A DNA stretch of 64,000 bases from Agriotes lineatus (GCA_940337035.1 OW679203.1:30141495-30205494); one strand, 5' to 3'. Positions 35,207 to 46,354 are shown, numbered from the stretch's first letter. Numbers and translations: made by a program. Notes: generated from the letters alone by a model not told the origin.

Positions 35207-35834
35207 CGCGTTACACCAAATACGGCATTTTCTAACTTGTTCTATAAATAGCTATTAATAAAATCGTTATTTTTGTGGTACCTGCCGGTATAATGTTAGT
35301 AAACGTAACGTCACCCTGCTAAATTATGAATAAACATATGTGAAGTTTCGAGATGCTTTACAGAATGCTGTATACCTACGATCGGGAAAATATGTGCAAT
35401 GTGAGGTGGTCAAATGTGCAGTGTAACATTAATTTAGAAGAATGTCAATAATATTACTTAAACAGAATTAAACGGCAAGGGTCGATGTGAAATGTAAAGA
35501 AACGCTGCCAGCTATTAAAAATCCTCGTTAACGAGCAACCTAGTATCAGAATATAAGTCAATGTGTCTTTTATTATCTTCTTTATTGTGTGTTTGTACGT
35601 AGCAAACAAGATTTTACAACTTTTTGCGTTGGTCGACACAGAGACTACGTACAAAAGCTTAACAAAAATGGATTTTTATGATATTCATAATAAAAAACCG
35701 TTGTATTTATACCACCAGTTAATTTGGAGGAATATAATATTCAGTGTTACACATAAATTCTCTTTAATTTGATGCAATAATCTTTGGCATTAAGACATTT
35801 ATCTTCTATATATTGTTATGATACAGTTTTGGAT
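35207..35834. other. Intronic non-coding DNA
   Basis: AT-rich sequence within the protease A intron, with no repeat or coding signal recognised. Confidence 0.4.
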
Positions 35835-35948
35835 GAATGGTAAATCGGTATCCGAGATACAGAATTTGTCGCCGGCGGCCAAAATGGAGAGATAAGGAAA
35901 ATCGGCCGACGGCTACACATTCTGTACCGCGGATACCGATTTACCATT
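35835..35948. repeat. Hairpin with 34-bp arms
   Basis: GAATGGTAAATCGGTATCCG at 35835 faces GCGGATACCGATTTACCATT ending at 35948. The inner GC-rich core GTCGCCGGCGGCC also pairs with GGCCGACGGC. A related sequence with TCTCGGATAC and GTGTTCAGGGCC lies at about 36240-36352, so this may be one end of a MITE family. Confidence 0.65.
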
Positions 35949-36660
35949 GGAGCATATGGAGCATATGAGTCCACGTGTACCAGGGCCTGGACACGCCTAC
36001 TTTTGCCAGTCAGAACATATGATATCATATCATAGGCGTAGCAGATTTTCTTCAACTTCTATTTAAATCGAATAAGCAAGGCGTTCCTTACTATACAACG
36101 ATCATAGAGCGTACATTATTTGACAATGAAAAATTCATTAGCTTAGTAGAGCCCAATCCCTGACTTTAAATACAGCACATCTAGGCTAATTCGACAGAAA
36201 CCAAGAACAGCAATGCTAGGTCCATAACAGCATGGCACTGCAAGTGACTGAAGGACCGCGTCTGAGATTCAGTCGCCGTGTCTGAACAGACTCAGATTTT
36301 GTATCCCGCATACCGAATCTCGGATACGGAATCCCCGTGTGTTCAGGGCCTAACTCGTTGACATTTACTTACGCAAACGAAAATTCAGCCTTCCCTTATA
36401 CAGAAGACTGTATAATTTTATGAGAATTATTTCATTCCACTTGATATTGGGGCTACTTTCAATAATAAAGGACGGAGAAGCAATTTTGAGTAACTATGTG
36501 TAATTTCATAAACGCCTCAATATGGCGGATATTTCAACAGCCAATCAGAAAGATGGCCAAAATTGACCACACTGTCCTTATAAAGTCACTGCATAAGCTG
36601 TAACAGTTATAAACTTTTATCTGTTGAATTTAAATTTGGAATGAAACGTCAATATGTATC
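35949..36660. other. Intronic non-coding DNA with a hairpin-related segment
   Basis: At about 36240-36352 the phrases GATTCAGTCGCCGTGTCTGA and ACCGAATCTCGGATACGG echo the hairpin at 35835-35948. Nothing else was recognised. Confidence 0.4.
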
Positions 36661-37376
36661 ACTTTGAACATGGTAATATGGTTGTTTTCTCCTTCTCTTA
36701 TTTTTCAATTTGAAAGGTTATCTTCAATGCTTCTTTTTGGCCTCCTTCCGATCGCATATGCACAAAATGGACAAAAAATACGACTTAATATCACACAACT
36801 TTCATTCATTAACTTGCTCCTACAATGTTCATATAAATCTGAAAAAAAATTCTGTTTCAAATTCTCTGTGAACCTAAGCTTGAGGGCAATAATTGTACTC
36901 GTGTATTACTCAATTCTTGGGACTGCACTAATGAATTGCCCCATATAATTTTTTATTTGAGGATTTATCTTTCTACGATTTCCGTGTTTTCCACGCATAT
37001 TTAATGTAAAGATATCAACAGTAGGCACTAACTGAAACAAATTCCGGTTTTGACATGTACGTTCCTCGTCCGATGGGGACGTGCCAGTAAACCTACTTAA
37101 TAATGTATTTTACTAATGACCAAGTTGGGAAAAGTTAGACGAAACGTTTTTCCGTAACAATGGCAATATTGATGCCTAAAAAGTATTCGTCATATAATGA
37201 CAATAGTCATGCAATCCTATGAAATTGTGTGTGCGTGTGTGGTAGAGACATAGGTCACACCTGCATTTCAATGATCAACCACGTCTTGCGTAAACTCGAC
37301 CTGCACTTAAAGCTTGCATAGTAATAAGTTGTGAGCCAGAAGGTCTCTTCCCTAACTATTTATCTTGGTTACTTAC

Positions 37377-37806
37377 AGCTCTAACGAAGAAGTCCGTATG
37401 CAGTGCGCTGCAGTCAGAACGAATCTCTTGTTTATAACAGAACCACCGCACCCGATTCCCAAACTGGTATTATTGAATTTGTCATTGTACTCTAAGGCGG
37501 CCATCCACGGAAACTCCTTAGGATTCGTTCCGTCCCCATGTATTATCCTTCCCCCGAGTGCGTCTAACCCACACACAGTTCTGTTTGGAACTGCGTCGGT
37601 TTCAAGTACTTCGCTTAGCAGTGTTATTCCACTTGTAGTTCCGCAACATACCAAAGGCTCAGAGTCATAACCGCACTGGGATTGTAGAGCAAATTCTTTG
37701 ATTCCCGTCCTATTTTGTTTAATCGCATCGGACAATATTGTACAAGTCTTTGTTGGTACGCACTTTGCTGTCTCATTATTGGGAGTTGTACATATTTCTC
37801 CTCTAT
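37377..37806 (-). CDS. CLIP protease A, CLIP-domain and catalytic-His exon
   Basis: The exon lies between acceptor TTGTATTTCAG and donor GTAAGT. It holds a complete CLIP domain with the C-x9-C-x5-C-x22-C-x8-CC pattern (from GEICTTP to LVCC). A linker with a Cys (VCGLDALGGR) follows, then an activation site after GGR before IIHGDGT, and FPWMAALEY. GCGGSVINKRFVLTAAHC carries the catalytic His. CLIP proteases are secreted zymogens that act in immune or dorsal-ventral cascades. The signal-peptide exon was not found. Frame and splice phases join it to the exons at 32456-32649, 32307-32402 and 31936-32255. Confidence 0.82.
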
Positions 37807-38581
37807 CTGAAATACAAGACTTAATTATAAAGTAGTTGATCTTTGATTGTCAGGTAACCATCTACCTTGCTGTTGTCATGGCAATACCTTTGTTTGCCAA
37901 AATCTTACCTATTCTAAGTAATCCCACCTCTACAATAAAACATGTTCATACAGGCAATAACTTATAAATAACATGTGGAATTTCCAAGAGGAAAATGTCT
38001 GTGAAAACGATCAAAATCGTTACAGCCATTTCTTGGGATTTTTGTTGTTGTTTTTTTTAGAAATTTTTTGTGTATTTGAGCTTCCTGACAACGAACGCTG
38101 CAACGCAGTAAATCCCAAGTACGTTGCAGTCGTTCTAAAGCTTTATAGAACATTTCTGGAAACTTTCACGAAAATCCATACAAAACTTACACCGCTGTGT
38201 GTTGAACATACGTACCATCGTCTGCATAGAAAACTGGTACAGCAAAAAAAAACTATTTACCCGAATATTTGACAATTTTGTTGGTGGCACTGTAAGGCTA
38301 TGTCAAATTCGAGGTAGGCAGGTTAGTTTTTGCGTCAGTTTTGACACAGACTGACGCAAAACCTAACCTGCTAATCTCGAATTTGACATAGACTTACAGT
38401 GCCACCAACAAAGTTTTAAAATATTCGGGTATATAAATTTTTTTGCTGTACCAGTTTTCTATGCAGCCGATGGTACATACCTGGAAATGAATTTTCTGCC
38501 AGTAAATTCGAAAGCTCTCGCTTCGCGTGGTTAGTTAGACAATGCTATTCAAGAAATACGATATTTGCGTTTGTAATAGGT
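37807..38581. other. Spacer between protease copies A and B
   Basis: Only 775 bp separate the CLIP exon of A from the stop codon of B. No ATG plus hydrophobic signal sequence was found on the minus strand here, so the first exon of A is missing, very short or displaced. The palindrome at 38212-38476 fills much of the spacer. Confidence 0.5.
38212..38476. mobile_element. Foldback element, about 125-bp arms
   Basis: The left arm starts GTACCATCG and runs to about 38335; the right arm runs from about 38350 and ends CGATGGTAC at 38476. Shared blocks include GTTGGTGGCACTGTAAG and TATGTCAAATTCGAG with their inverted copies. The loop is about 14 bp (TTTTGACACA). No coding sequence is present. Confidence 0.8.
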
Positions 38582-38976
38582 TTATTTAGTTTGTAGGTAG
38601 GGACAACTACGACTAACTCTACCTTTGTTCATCCTGAGGTTTGGTTGTACCGCAATAGGAAGCAATCGTACTGAAACGGTAGCTGCGATCCATTGATAAT
38701 ATTCAGACACTCTAGTGTATACCGCAGGAATATCAGGACGGCCGCACCCTGCACCCCACGAAACGATCCCTTCTAGGAACCATTGGGGAGGTGATGATTT
38801 GGACTCTTGGTAGAATCGCATAAGAGGTCCCCCAGAATCTCCATAACAGGAATCTTTACTATCTGCACCTCCAGCGCATAATTGCCTCGAAGTGAGGGTT
38901 GTATTGACTTGAGCTACACAATATTCGTTGGACCGTAGCAGTATTTCCGCTTTTAATTTAATATCTGATGTTCCCC
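38582..38976 (-). CDS. CLIP protease B, last exon with intact active-site Ser
   Basis: The acceptor CTTTCGCAG at 38977-38985 opens the exon, which encodes GTSDIKLKAEILLRSNEYC, then QLCAGGADSKDSCYGDSGGPLMR, GIVSWGAGCGRPDIPAVYTRV and a stop at 38582. GDSGGPL is intact, so this copy keeps the catalytic Ser. It is the paralogue of the exon at 31936-32255. It has a longer C-terminal tail of about 25 residues after the last conserved Trp-Ile. Its join to the exon at 46259-46354 is in phase but spans a 7.3-kb intron. Confidence 0.78.
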
Positions 38977-39007
38977 CTGCGAAAGAGAATAGTATATTAC
39001 TCTACAA

Positions 39008-39110
39008 GGGATGTAGGTAAGATTACACTGCCGAGGACCGTTTGATGCCTGAGTGAGCGAACCGAACGAGGGTAGCAAGGTACGAGGTAGTGTAAATCAT
39101 TCTACATCCT
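39008..39110. repeat. Hairpin, GGGATGTAG / CTACATCCT
   Basis: GGGATGTAGGTAAGATTACACT at the left pairs imperfectly with AGTGTAAATCATTCTACATCC at the right, over about 28 bp with two or three mismatched patches. Direct motifs CGAACCGAACGAGGG lie in the loop. A related AGGGATGTAGG occurs inverted near 46164. Confidence 0.55.
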
Positions 39111-39549
39111 GTGTAAAGTATATAATTTTAACATTGAAAATGTTTAACGAATTGAAGATGTGACGCCAGTACGGGGCTGTTCTAGCGATTTGTGTGACGC
39201 TACTGCACGTATTGCAGGTGAATGTTGTTGGTGTCATTTTGAAGATCTCGTCAAGAGCCAATTTTCTGTAGATGTTGTAGAAATGTAAGATTCGAGGGGG
39301 CGAAAATACGGGGGTTAAAACGATTTTTCGGACACGAAAGCGTTCGGTGCTGTTACATCACATACTTGTTGAAAGAACCAAATGTGATTTGGGGCTAGTT
39401 GGAAAGAGGATGAACCAACGCTAATCGTAATGGCTGTTTTTTGAGTTCTGCGATGCACGGGGGCGAAGTTACAGGGGTAGAAAGCTGAGATGCGTTTGTA
39501 GCAAATTGGATGTGCGCATAACCAAGGGAAAAAAAATCGAATTTTGTTT

Positions 39550-40120
39550 TTCGCAGTATGTGGATGAATCTGTGGGTTTATTGGTATTTTGCGGCTCAGG
39601 TGCATTTAGAGGTTGCAAAATGGGGAAAACGCTATAACTATCGGAAAAACCTTAATATCAATTTCTGTGTGAAATTCGCTGTTTGGAAACTTTCTACGGG
39701 TAGACTGTATATTTTAAGAAAATTTAGGATGTGGTAATTTTGTGGCCCAGGTGGATTTGGAGGTTCCAAAATGGGGAAAACGTATTCTTATCAGAAAAGC
39801 CCAAAAATGAATATTTGTGTGAAATTTGCTGTTTGAAGGCTTTCTACTGGTCAATTGTATTTTTAAGAGAATTCAGAGTGTGGGAATTTTGCTGCCCAGA
39901 TGGATATGGGGGTTGGAAAGTGGGGAAAACGTAACAATTTTTAAAAAAAACCTTAAAATAAGTATTTGTGCGAAATTTGCTGTTTAGAGGCTTTCTACTG
40001 GTCAATTGGATATTTTAAGAGTATTCGGGATGTAGGAATTGTGCGACACATGTGGATTTGGGTTTATAAAATTGCGAAAACGTTATAATTATCAGAAAAA
40101 CTTAAAAACGAATACTGAAA
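39550..40120. repeat. Tandem repeat, about 150-bp unit, four copies
   Basis: Marker phrases GAAATT(C/T)GCTGTTT (39671, 39821, 39972) and ATGGGGAAAACG (about 39620, 39771, 39919) recur every 150-151 bp. Each unit also has TTTCTAC(G/T)GGT and a GGTGGATTTGG-like phrase. Copies differ by 10-20 percent. The outer copies are partial. Confidence 0.8.
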
Positions 40121-43100
40121 ACATTCCCAAAGATGCAACATTATTTCGAGTTTTAATTTCCTTTACTGATATTTTAGGTTAGGAAACAAATATCGAAATG
40201 CGGTTTTCACTAGCGTGTTAGACCCTTATTTGGCTATCTTTTGTTTTAATAAAAGTGATATCGTTGCATTTAATTTTTTTGAGAAAATTTATTTCATTTG
40301 TAGTGTTGTCACAAAACGCCCTCTAGCGGCGACACAAGCAATCTAAATCAATCCGCTCAAGGCAGCGTTGATAGCCTAAGAAAAGCCCTTTTCAACGACT
40401 CCAAGTTTGACAAAATCCGGTCAGCCATTTTGAAGTTATTGACATTTCTTTCCGAAAATGTTCAGACACCCCCCACCACTTTCCCTTAAGAGATAGAGCA
40501 AAAAGTATATAACAAAAAAGAATTGAATTTATCTCAGCTTTAAAACGGTGTCCATTTTAGTTATCTGTAATATAAGAATATTTCTCAAAAAACGGGAATT
40601 AAAATTCAAGAATACGATTACGCCCCCTGGCGGCCATTCTAGAAACTTAAAAATAATTTCCAGCATTTTCTCTTAGCCGCTTTAGTCGTAAATTTTTTTA
40701 CCCCAAGTCTTTACGACAATTACTTTTCGAGATAGGGCCGAGTGCCCTTCTTAATTGGCCACCCGGTACATACATCAAACAAGTAGGCACACTCATGCTA
40801 AATGTTTAAACCTCTCTAGAGGGCCTGGGACAGTGCCTTGGGGGTATTTCTAAGCTTGACTGTCAGATGGCAGCACAAAGTTCTACCAATCAGAGCCTGT
40901 TACTGGCTCTGCTACCAATCATATGTGATCATGGATATATTAGTACAGGATACGTTCACTACATGTAAACGTACGTCGAATCTTAAAATAACATATCACG
41001 GAGTTCGGTACCTTCCACCATTTCATTCTAACCTATATCACTTTATTTCTCTCTCCCTTTAGACGTATTTCATACAATGTTTCGTACGCTTAATTTTGAA
41101 GTTTTGAAATGAAAACGTCAGAAGTGTCATACAATTTCACAGTTTATTCTTCGAAAATTGAACTTTAGCAATGGTTTTGATTGCTATTATCAAAGAGGAT
41201 ATATCCTCTTTGGCTATTATTATCAACCGTAAAACTCAAAGGCGTTAGCGAGTGAATATCTTGCACACCCCCACACCTCATCGAGTGAGGTTATCAAGTG
41301 TTACCTGTTGAGGTTATGTTTTCTAATTTGTGTTTATTTATACGATTACTTCTTTTCTACATTTTGTAGCATCTTGAGACCAAAAAGACTATTTCTGGCA
41401 CCATGTAACACGAGTTAAATGTATTTTATCAGAATTTCTCTCAATGGCGAGTCCAAGTACCTCTCTAAAGGATAGCGCTATACGTAATTCACGCATTGAG
41501 AGTGACAGAAATAGATGGTACGTCTTGTTACACTATATCAACGGCACGCCGTATCTTGTACTTATATATCTATGTATGTGATAAAGTAATGGCGCCATCT
41601 GTTAGTACTATCGGAAAGTACCCCCCAAGAGCCGTTCAAGGTCATCCGGATCGGTATTTTGACATCAAAAGAACCTATAGTGAATGTATCTACTTGTTAG
41701 ATTTATGTACGTTGGATATACCTCTTAAAATCAATTGTTATTTCCATAGTTCTACAAAAGGGTTCCTTGTTTTGGCTATTTTTATATAAAGTTCTTACAT
41801 TTTTAAATTTTTGTATTACTTTTCACTTTTAGTTTAGCATCACTTTTGGTTATTAGTTGTTATTATTTATTATTCATCTCTAAAGTGAGAAATTTTTGTT
41901 ATATAACTTTTTTATAATATCAGGTTGATGTAGATGATATGAATCTTTTATTATTGGTTAGGACATCACATTTAAAGTTGTGCATAGTTTGCAGTTTATG
42001 ATTTTAAATGTTTTGTGGGTTTTTCAATGGCGTTATTTTGTATGGAAGAATTTTGAATTTTTTAATATATATAAAGAGAAGAAGTTATTATTCCATTGAA
42101 CATTTTTGTATAATAATTTTGTTACTTACTTTTATTTTAAAATCGTTTTAATAAGGACGCTCTCGGTCGACGTAAATTACTCTCGGGCCAAACTCTCGGG
42201 GTGTACATGTCGGCGTGTTATTATCTATATTATCCAACGCCCTTTATACCTTAATAACTGCAATGCACTGTTTTGCATGTTTTTTTTCTTATACGAAAAT
42301 CGTTTAAACAGCCTCCTTTATTTCATTCGGGCAACTGACAGATTGGCACATTTATAAAATGTCAAAATGTTAAGTTTTTGATTATTTTTATGCAAAGTAC
42401 ATAAAATAGCATAAGCAAGCGTCTAAATTATTAGTAATAATTTATTTCTTCACTGTTAGTAATTATGAGACATATTTTTAATTGCTTGTTTTCCGAAACA
42501 CTTTCTTAAAACAATTGAGTCATATTGCCCGTGTTCCAGCCCAGTGTAAAGAATTTAATTTTTGTTTTGACAATCAAACTTTACGCAGTTTACTGTTCAC
42601 TGGTGCGTAAAACTTCATAATTATTTAAAACGCCAGCCAAACAAAATGTGACAGTTTTCGCATTTATATGGGCTAGTTTGAAATAAGAAATTTGACAAAA
42701 GTTTCTATTGTTTTAAATATTTTTATCTGAAATCGCCAGTAAAATATGTAAAACGGTTAGTGAAGTAAGGTGAAATGGAAAGTTAGGTATTACTTCATAC
42801 AACGATTTAGCGCGAAATATTTGCGTATATTTAGCGGCATAACCGAAATATTAATAAAGCTGACAATTTTATATAGTTTCGCGAAAAAACAGTCGAAATT
42901 CTTATTTTACTCGAAATTTTTGAATTGTTAATATGTATTGTACAATATTATTATGTAAATAATTAACAATCGATTATTGCCTTAATAAAAGATGCCCTGG
43001 CAAACAAAAGGTTTATGAAAGTCAATTACGTTTCCGAACTGTCATATAAGTTTATGAACTGTTAATTTAGCATTCTGGAAATTTAAATAATGCCTAGAAT

Positions 43101-43689
43101 ATGCCTAACCACTGCTGAAAATGTAGAAATGGTGTGTTTACTCTGTCGAAAATAAATACACATTTTGGCTATTTTTCCAAGTCTGGACAACTTTTGTAAA
43201 TAACTTTTTTTGATAAAACTAAGCCTACTATAATTTTTAAATTGTTGCAGTTATTTTTTTGTCGCAGATAATTGCTTTAACGAGTAGACAAATCGACCAA
43301 CATTTTAAATTGATCAGAAGATAAATAAGAAAGATACGGGGGTGTGAAGGTGAAAAGTTAAACACGCTGCATATCAAACCAATTCGCAAAAAACCACATA
43401 TAACGTTCTAATACTTACAGAATTTTAGTAAAATATGCTTACTGTCCAAAATCCGCAATACGCTAATCAAACAAGATTGCATTTGTTTTGAAAGAATTTA
43501 AATCTATGTACAAGTTAAAACATAATACTGACATTTTATTACAGTATAAGCAATTTACTGACGAATTATGAAGTCTTTCAGCAGCTAGTGATACCAATTA
43601 CTTCATAATGATACTGCAGTTGCTGCCAAATGATTAATATAAAAAGGATTGCAAGTTTGCGGTCGCTCGTGTAAGATGTGTTCCAACTA
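40121..43689. other. Intronic non-coding DNA
   Basis: AT-rich DNA without a recognised gene. The phrases CGCCCTCTAGCGGCGAC (about 40318) and CGCCCCCTGGCGGCC (about 40622) resemble recurring motifs of insect repeats. A perfect 20-bp palindrome lies at 41192-41211. Open frames here are short and isolated. Confidence 0.4.
41192..41211. repeat. Perfect 20-bp palindrome
   Basis: AAAGAGGATATATCCTCTTT is perfectly self-complementary and lies between two GCTATTAT(TAT)C direct repeats. No function is evident. Confidence 0.6.
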
Positions 43690-43977
43690 CTGTCGGAAAC
43701 GGTTGGAAGTAAACGAGCGGTGGTAGTCCACATCGGCGATCGTTCATGTCGGTTGTAGTTTCTGTCGGATGTAAATCCACATCGGTGGTAATCCAAGTCG
43801 ATTTGTACACCAAGTCGGTGGTATTTTAGTTCGGTAACATACCATATATTTGTTACAAATTTTAAAAGTCGGTAGTAAACCAAGTCGGTGGTAGTTTCAG
43901 TCGGTAGTATTCAATACAGTTGTCAGGAGTCGGAGGAAATCCATATCGGTGGTGATCAACATCGGTGGTTTTGTATA
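43690..43977. repeat. Degenerate CGGTGGTA minisatellite
   Basis: About a dozen variants of GTCGGTGGTAGTCCA(A/C)(A/G)TCGG recur at 18-25-bp spacing. Examples are TCGGTGGTAATCCAAGTCG, CGGTAGTAAACCAAGTCGG and CGGTGGTGATCAACATCGG. Copies are quite diverged, with irregular spacing. Confidence 0.75.
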
Positions 43978-44444
43978 TAACCCAATAAAGGCATCGTCGC
44001 TCCAGTTCTTATATTTGCTATTAAAGCACGTTTCATCAGTAAACAAAATAAACTATGAACAATAATATGTGTAGCCGCCGATCGGATGGCTTGTAATTAT
44101 GAGAACTTCTTTAAAACTAATAAATGTAATAATAAAAATTACTCATATACGCAATACATCTACCAAGAAGACTGTACTAAGATATAACTTGCTATAACGG
44201 CTGTATATAAAAGCGGCCCCAATGCCGGGGATAGCCGTCGCGGCGCTGTCGACAGCGTATATTATCTTTTGTCATTTTCTTTCGTTTTTGCTGCTGTTCG
44301 AGCATTGGAAGTGAGCTAAATTAGCCTGTAATCGAAGTTAAAAGTCAGTTTATGGTTGTTAATCAATTGGAGTGTATTTCAAGTGTTTTATTAATTGTTA
44401 AAACATGGTCCGGATTTCCAGTTACACTCAGCAAATATTTGACA
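43978..44444. other. Non-coding, promoter-like TATA segment
   Basis: GGCTGTATATAAAAGCGGCC at about 44201 is a good TATA box followed by GC-rich sequence and a T-rich stretch. It might be the promoter of an unrecognised retroelement (an LTR starting TGTAGCC near 44069 was considered). No terminal duplication could be matched. Confidence 0.3.
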
Positions 44445-45216
44445 TTGACAGTTCATGAGTTTTGTGAATGGATAAAATTACACGACGATCGCCATATTTG
44501 TCAACTTTTAGCGGTCCGTTTCGAAACGCGAGTTATTTCTACTTAGCACAGTCTTCTTGACATGTAATAAAGTTATATAAATTGGAATGTAATATCAAAT
44601 TCAACATATTTATCTAATTGGAAATTAATATTAAAGTGTACAAGATGCTGAAGAGATTCAAAACTGTAGTAATACGTATTATACAGAGTGTTCCACGACC
44701 CGACCGACAAACTTTTAGGGGTGGTAGGAGACATCAAAGCAAACATTTTTTGCTTGGTAAACATATGTCCAAAAACGCTTCATTTTCTAGATACAGGGTG
44801 TTAAAATTTGTAAAAAAAATGGTTAAAATTTTTTTGACAGTTCATGAGTTTTGTGAATGGATAATAGTACACGACGATCGCCATATTTGTCAACTTTTAG
44901 CGGTCCGTTTCGAAACGCGAGTTATTTCTCCTTAGCACAGTCTTCTTGACATGTAATAAAGTTATATAAAGAAATTGGAATGTAATATCAAATTCAACAT
45001 ATTTATCTAATTGGAAATTAATATTAAAGTGTACAAGATGCTAAAGAGATTCAAAACTGTAGTAATACGTATTATACAGAGTGTTCCACGACCCGACCGA
45101 CAAACTTTTAGGGGTGGTAGGAGACATCAAAGCAAACATTTTTTGCTTTGTAAACATATATCCAAAAACGCTTCATTTTCTAGATACAGGGTGTTAAAGT
45201 TTGTAAAAAATGGTTA
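44445..45216. repeat. Tandem duplication of a 389-bp unit
   Basis: The unit at 44445-44833, starting TTGACAGTTCATGAGTTTTG, is followed directly by a near-identical copy at 44834-45216. Differences include a 4-bp insertion (AAAG before AAATTGG) and a few substitutions. Each copy contains ACAGAGTGTTCCACGACCCG and ATACAGGGTGTTAAA. A third, inverted partial copy lies at 45488-45593. Short open frames are simply repeated with the unit. Confidence 0.85.
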
Positions 45217-46220
45217 AAATTGTTTTCCCTAAAAACGAAGCAAGATACGCAAAACCCTCAAGTAACAAAAAGTTGTGTTTTTAGTTGCTTCATCTTAAAC
45301 AAGTTTAAAAATTCAAAAAAAAAAAACTACTGGGTGTTATTTTTTTATGCAAAAACACTAACATGTTGCCCCGTAACCAGGCCCCTGGAATTACTGTATC
45401 AACTGTAATCGTTCCAAGAGATGCCGCATAAAGTTGCCAACAAACTGTGAAAATTTCATTAAAATCGGCTAAAGCATTTTTTTCTACAAATTTTAACACC
45501 CTGTATCTCGAAAACGAAGCGTTTTTGGACATATGTTTATAAAGCAAAAAATGTTTGTTTTTATGTCCCCTACCACTCATAAAAGTTTGTCGGTATATTT
45601 ATGAAACGCAGTAACGTTTCGCGTGGCGTATAATAAACAATAAAAATACAGATGTGAACAATTTTAAAACTTTTTTGTATTTCCATTCCTTGTAAATCTT
45701 TCAGATTTTCCAAATTTTTGTGCCAGACTTGAAAATTAGCAAAACTTATTTTCAATGCATTAACGAAGGTTGGTAGCTTGCAACTTCTGTAAATGTTTTT
45801 CACCATCAATACCTCCTTCTGTAAAATAAATGGTAATAGCATAAACTTATTATATTTTCTAAATTATAGTAGCCTGTTTCGGAAGATTGAGGCGTTGTTA
45901 CAGTGTTGTGAAGTTTTATTTGACAGTTATAAACGCACTGTGAAAAATGGGTGAATACGATTGCGGGTGCTGTTTTGTGAACTTTGTGATTGTATTCTGA
46001 TTAAAAATGGATAATAGTACGAGAGATAATGGTTTTCTTCAAGTTAACCAAATAGTAAACATGGCATCTCGTCAGTTATAGTAAATGTGGGATGTAAATA
46101 ATTCACTTCTCTAGGGAAGTAACTACATTGCCATGGAAACCGTAACAATTTTTGTAAAAGTTTCCTACATCCCTCAAATCAGACAGTGTAAGGAGCACTT
46201 GCAATGAAGGTAGTGAAAAA
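45217..46220. other. Non-coding, inverted partial copy of the 389-bp unit
   Basis: At 45488-45593 the reverse complement of ATACAGGGTGTTAAA, CGCTTCGTTTT and CCGACAAACTTTTA appears. The rest has no gene. A GGGATGTA hairpin-like segment occurs at 46089-46174, near the right border of the intron insertion. Confidence 0.5.
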
Positions 46221-46258
46221 ACAATTTTAATCAGGACGAAAAAGGTGTGGCATATTAC

Positions 46259-46354
46259 CGTTTTCTGTCTTCCCCCATCCCGCAACTATCATCGGCGTTA
46301 AAATATTTGGTGTAGGAGATCTTGGATCAGGCAAACAAATCGGTTTGATATAGT
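46259..46354 (-). CDS. CLIP protease B, third exon
   Basis: Acceptor CTTTTTCAG and donor GTAATA bound a 96-bp exon. It encodes DYIKPICLPDPRSPTPN and MIVAGWGKTEN. The canonical VAGWG is intact. It has the same length and phase as the copy A exon at 32307-32402. It lies 54 bp left of the next exon. Confidence 0.8.

Larger units (their letters stand above)
32650..37376 (-). other. Intron of protease A, filled with repeats
   Basis: The 4.7-kb intron runs from donor GTAAGT at 37371-37376 to the acceptor beside 32649. The part nearest the 32649 exon, up to about 33735, aligns with the copy B sequence to the right of 46604 and was therefore duplicated with the gene. It contains the foldback element at 33101-33496, the solo LTR at 34357-35206 and hairpins near 35835 and 36240. 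An open frame at 36664-36948 has no recognisable domain. Confidence 0.65.
38977..46258 (-). other. Expanded intron of protease B (7.3 kb)
   Basis: In copy A the matching intron is 51 bp. In B the same sequence is split between GAAAGAGAA (ending 38989) and ACAATTTTAATCAGG (starting 46221). About 7.23 kb of extra DNA lies between, with several tandem repeats and hairpins and no gene. Both inner borders carry AGGGATGTAGG-like sequences in opposite orientation (39007-39017 and 46164-46174), so part of the insertion may be a mobile element. Confidence 0.65.

Noticed and set aside
36664..36948. 94-codon hydrophobic open frame
   Set aside because: Antisense to the protease intron, no homology recognised, composition typical of T-rich DNA.
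44069..44763. LTR starting TGTAGCC with a TATA box
   Set aside because: No matching end with a target duplication; the candidate right end falls inside the 389-bp tandem repeat.
44618..45217. Duplicated small open frames (68-105 codons) as paralogous genes
   Set aside because: They follow the 389-bp repeat unit exactly and show no protein family features.
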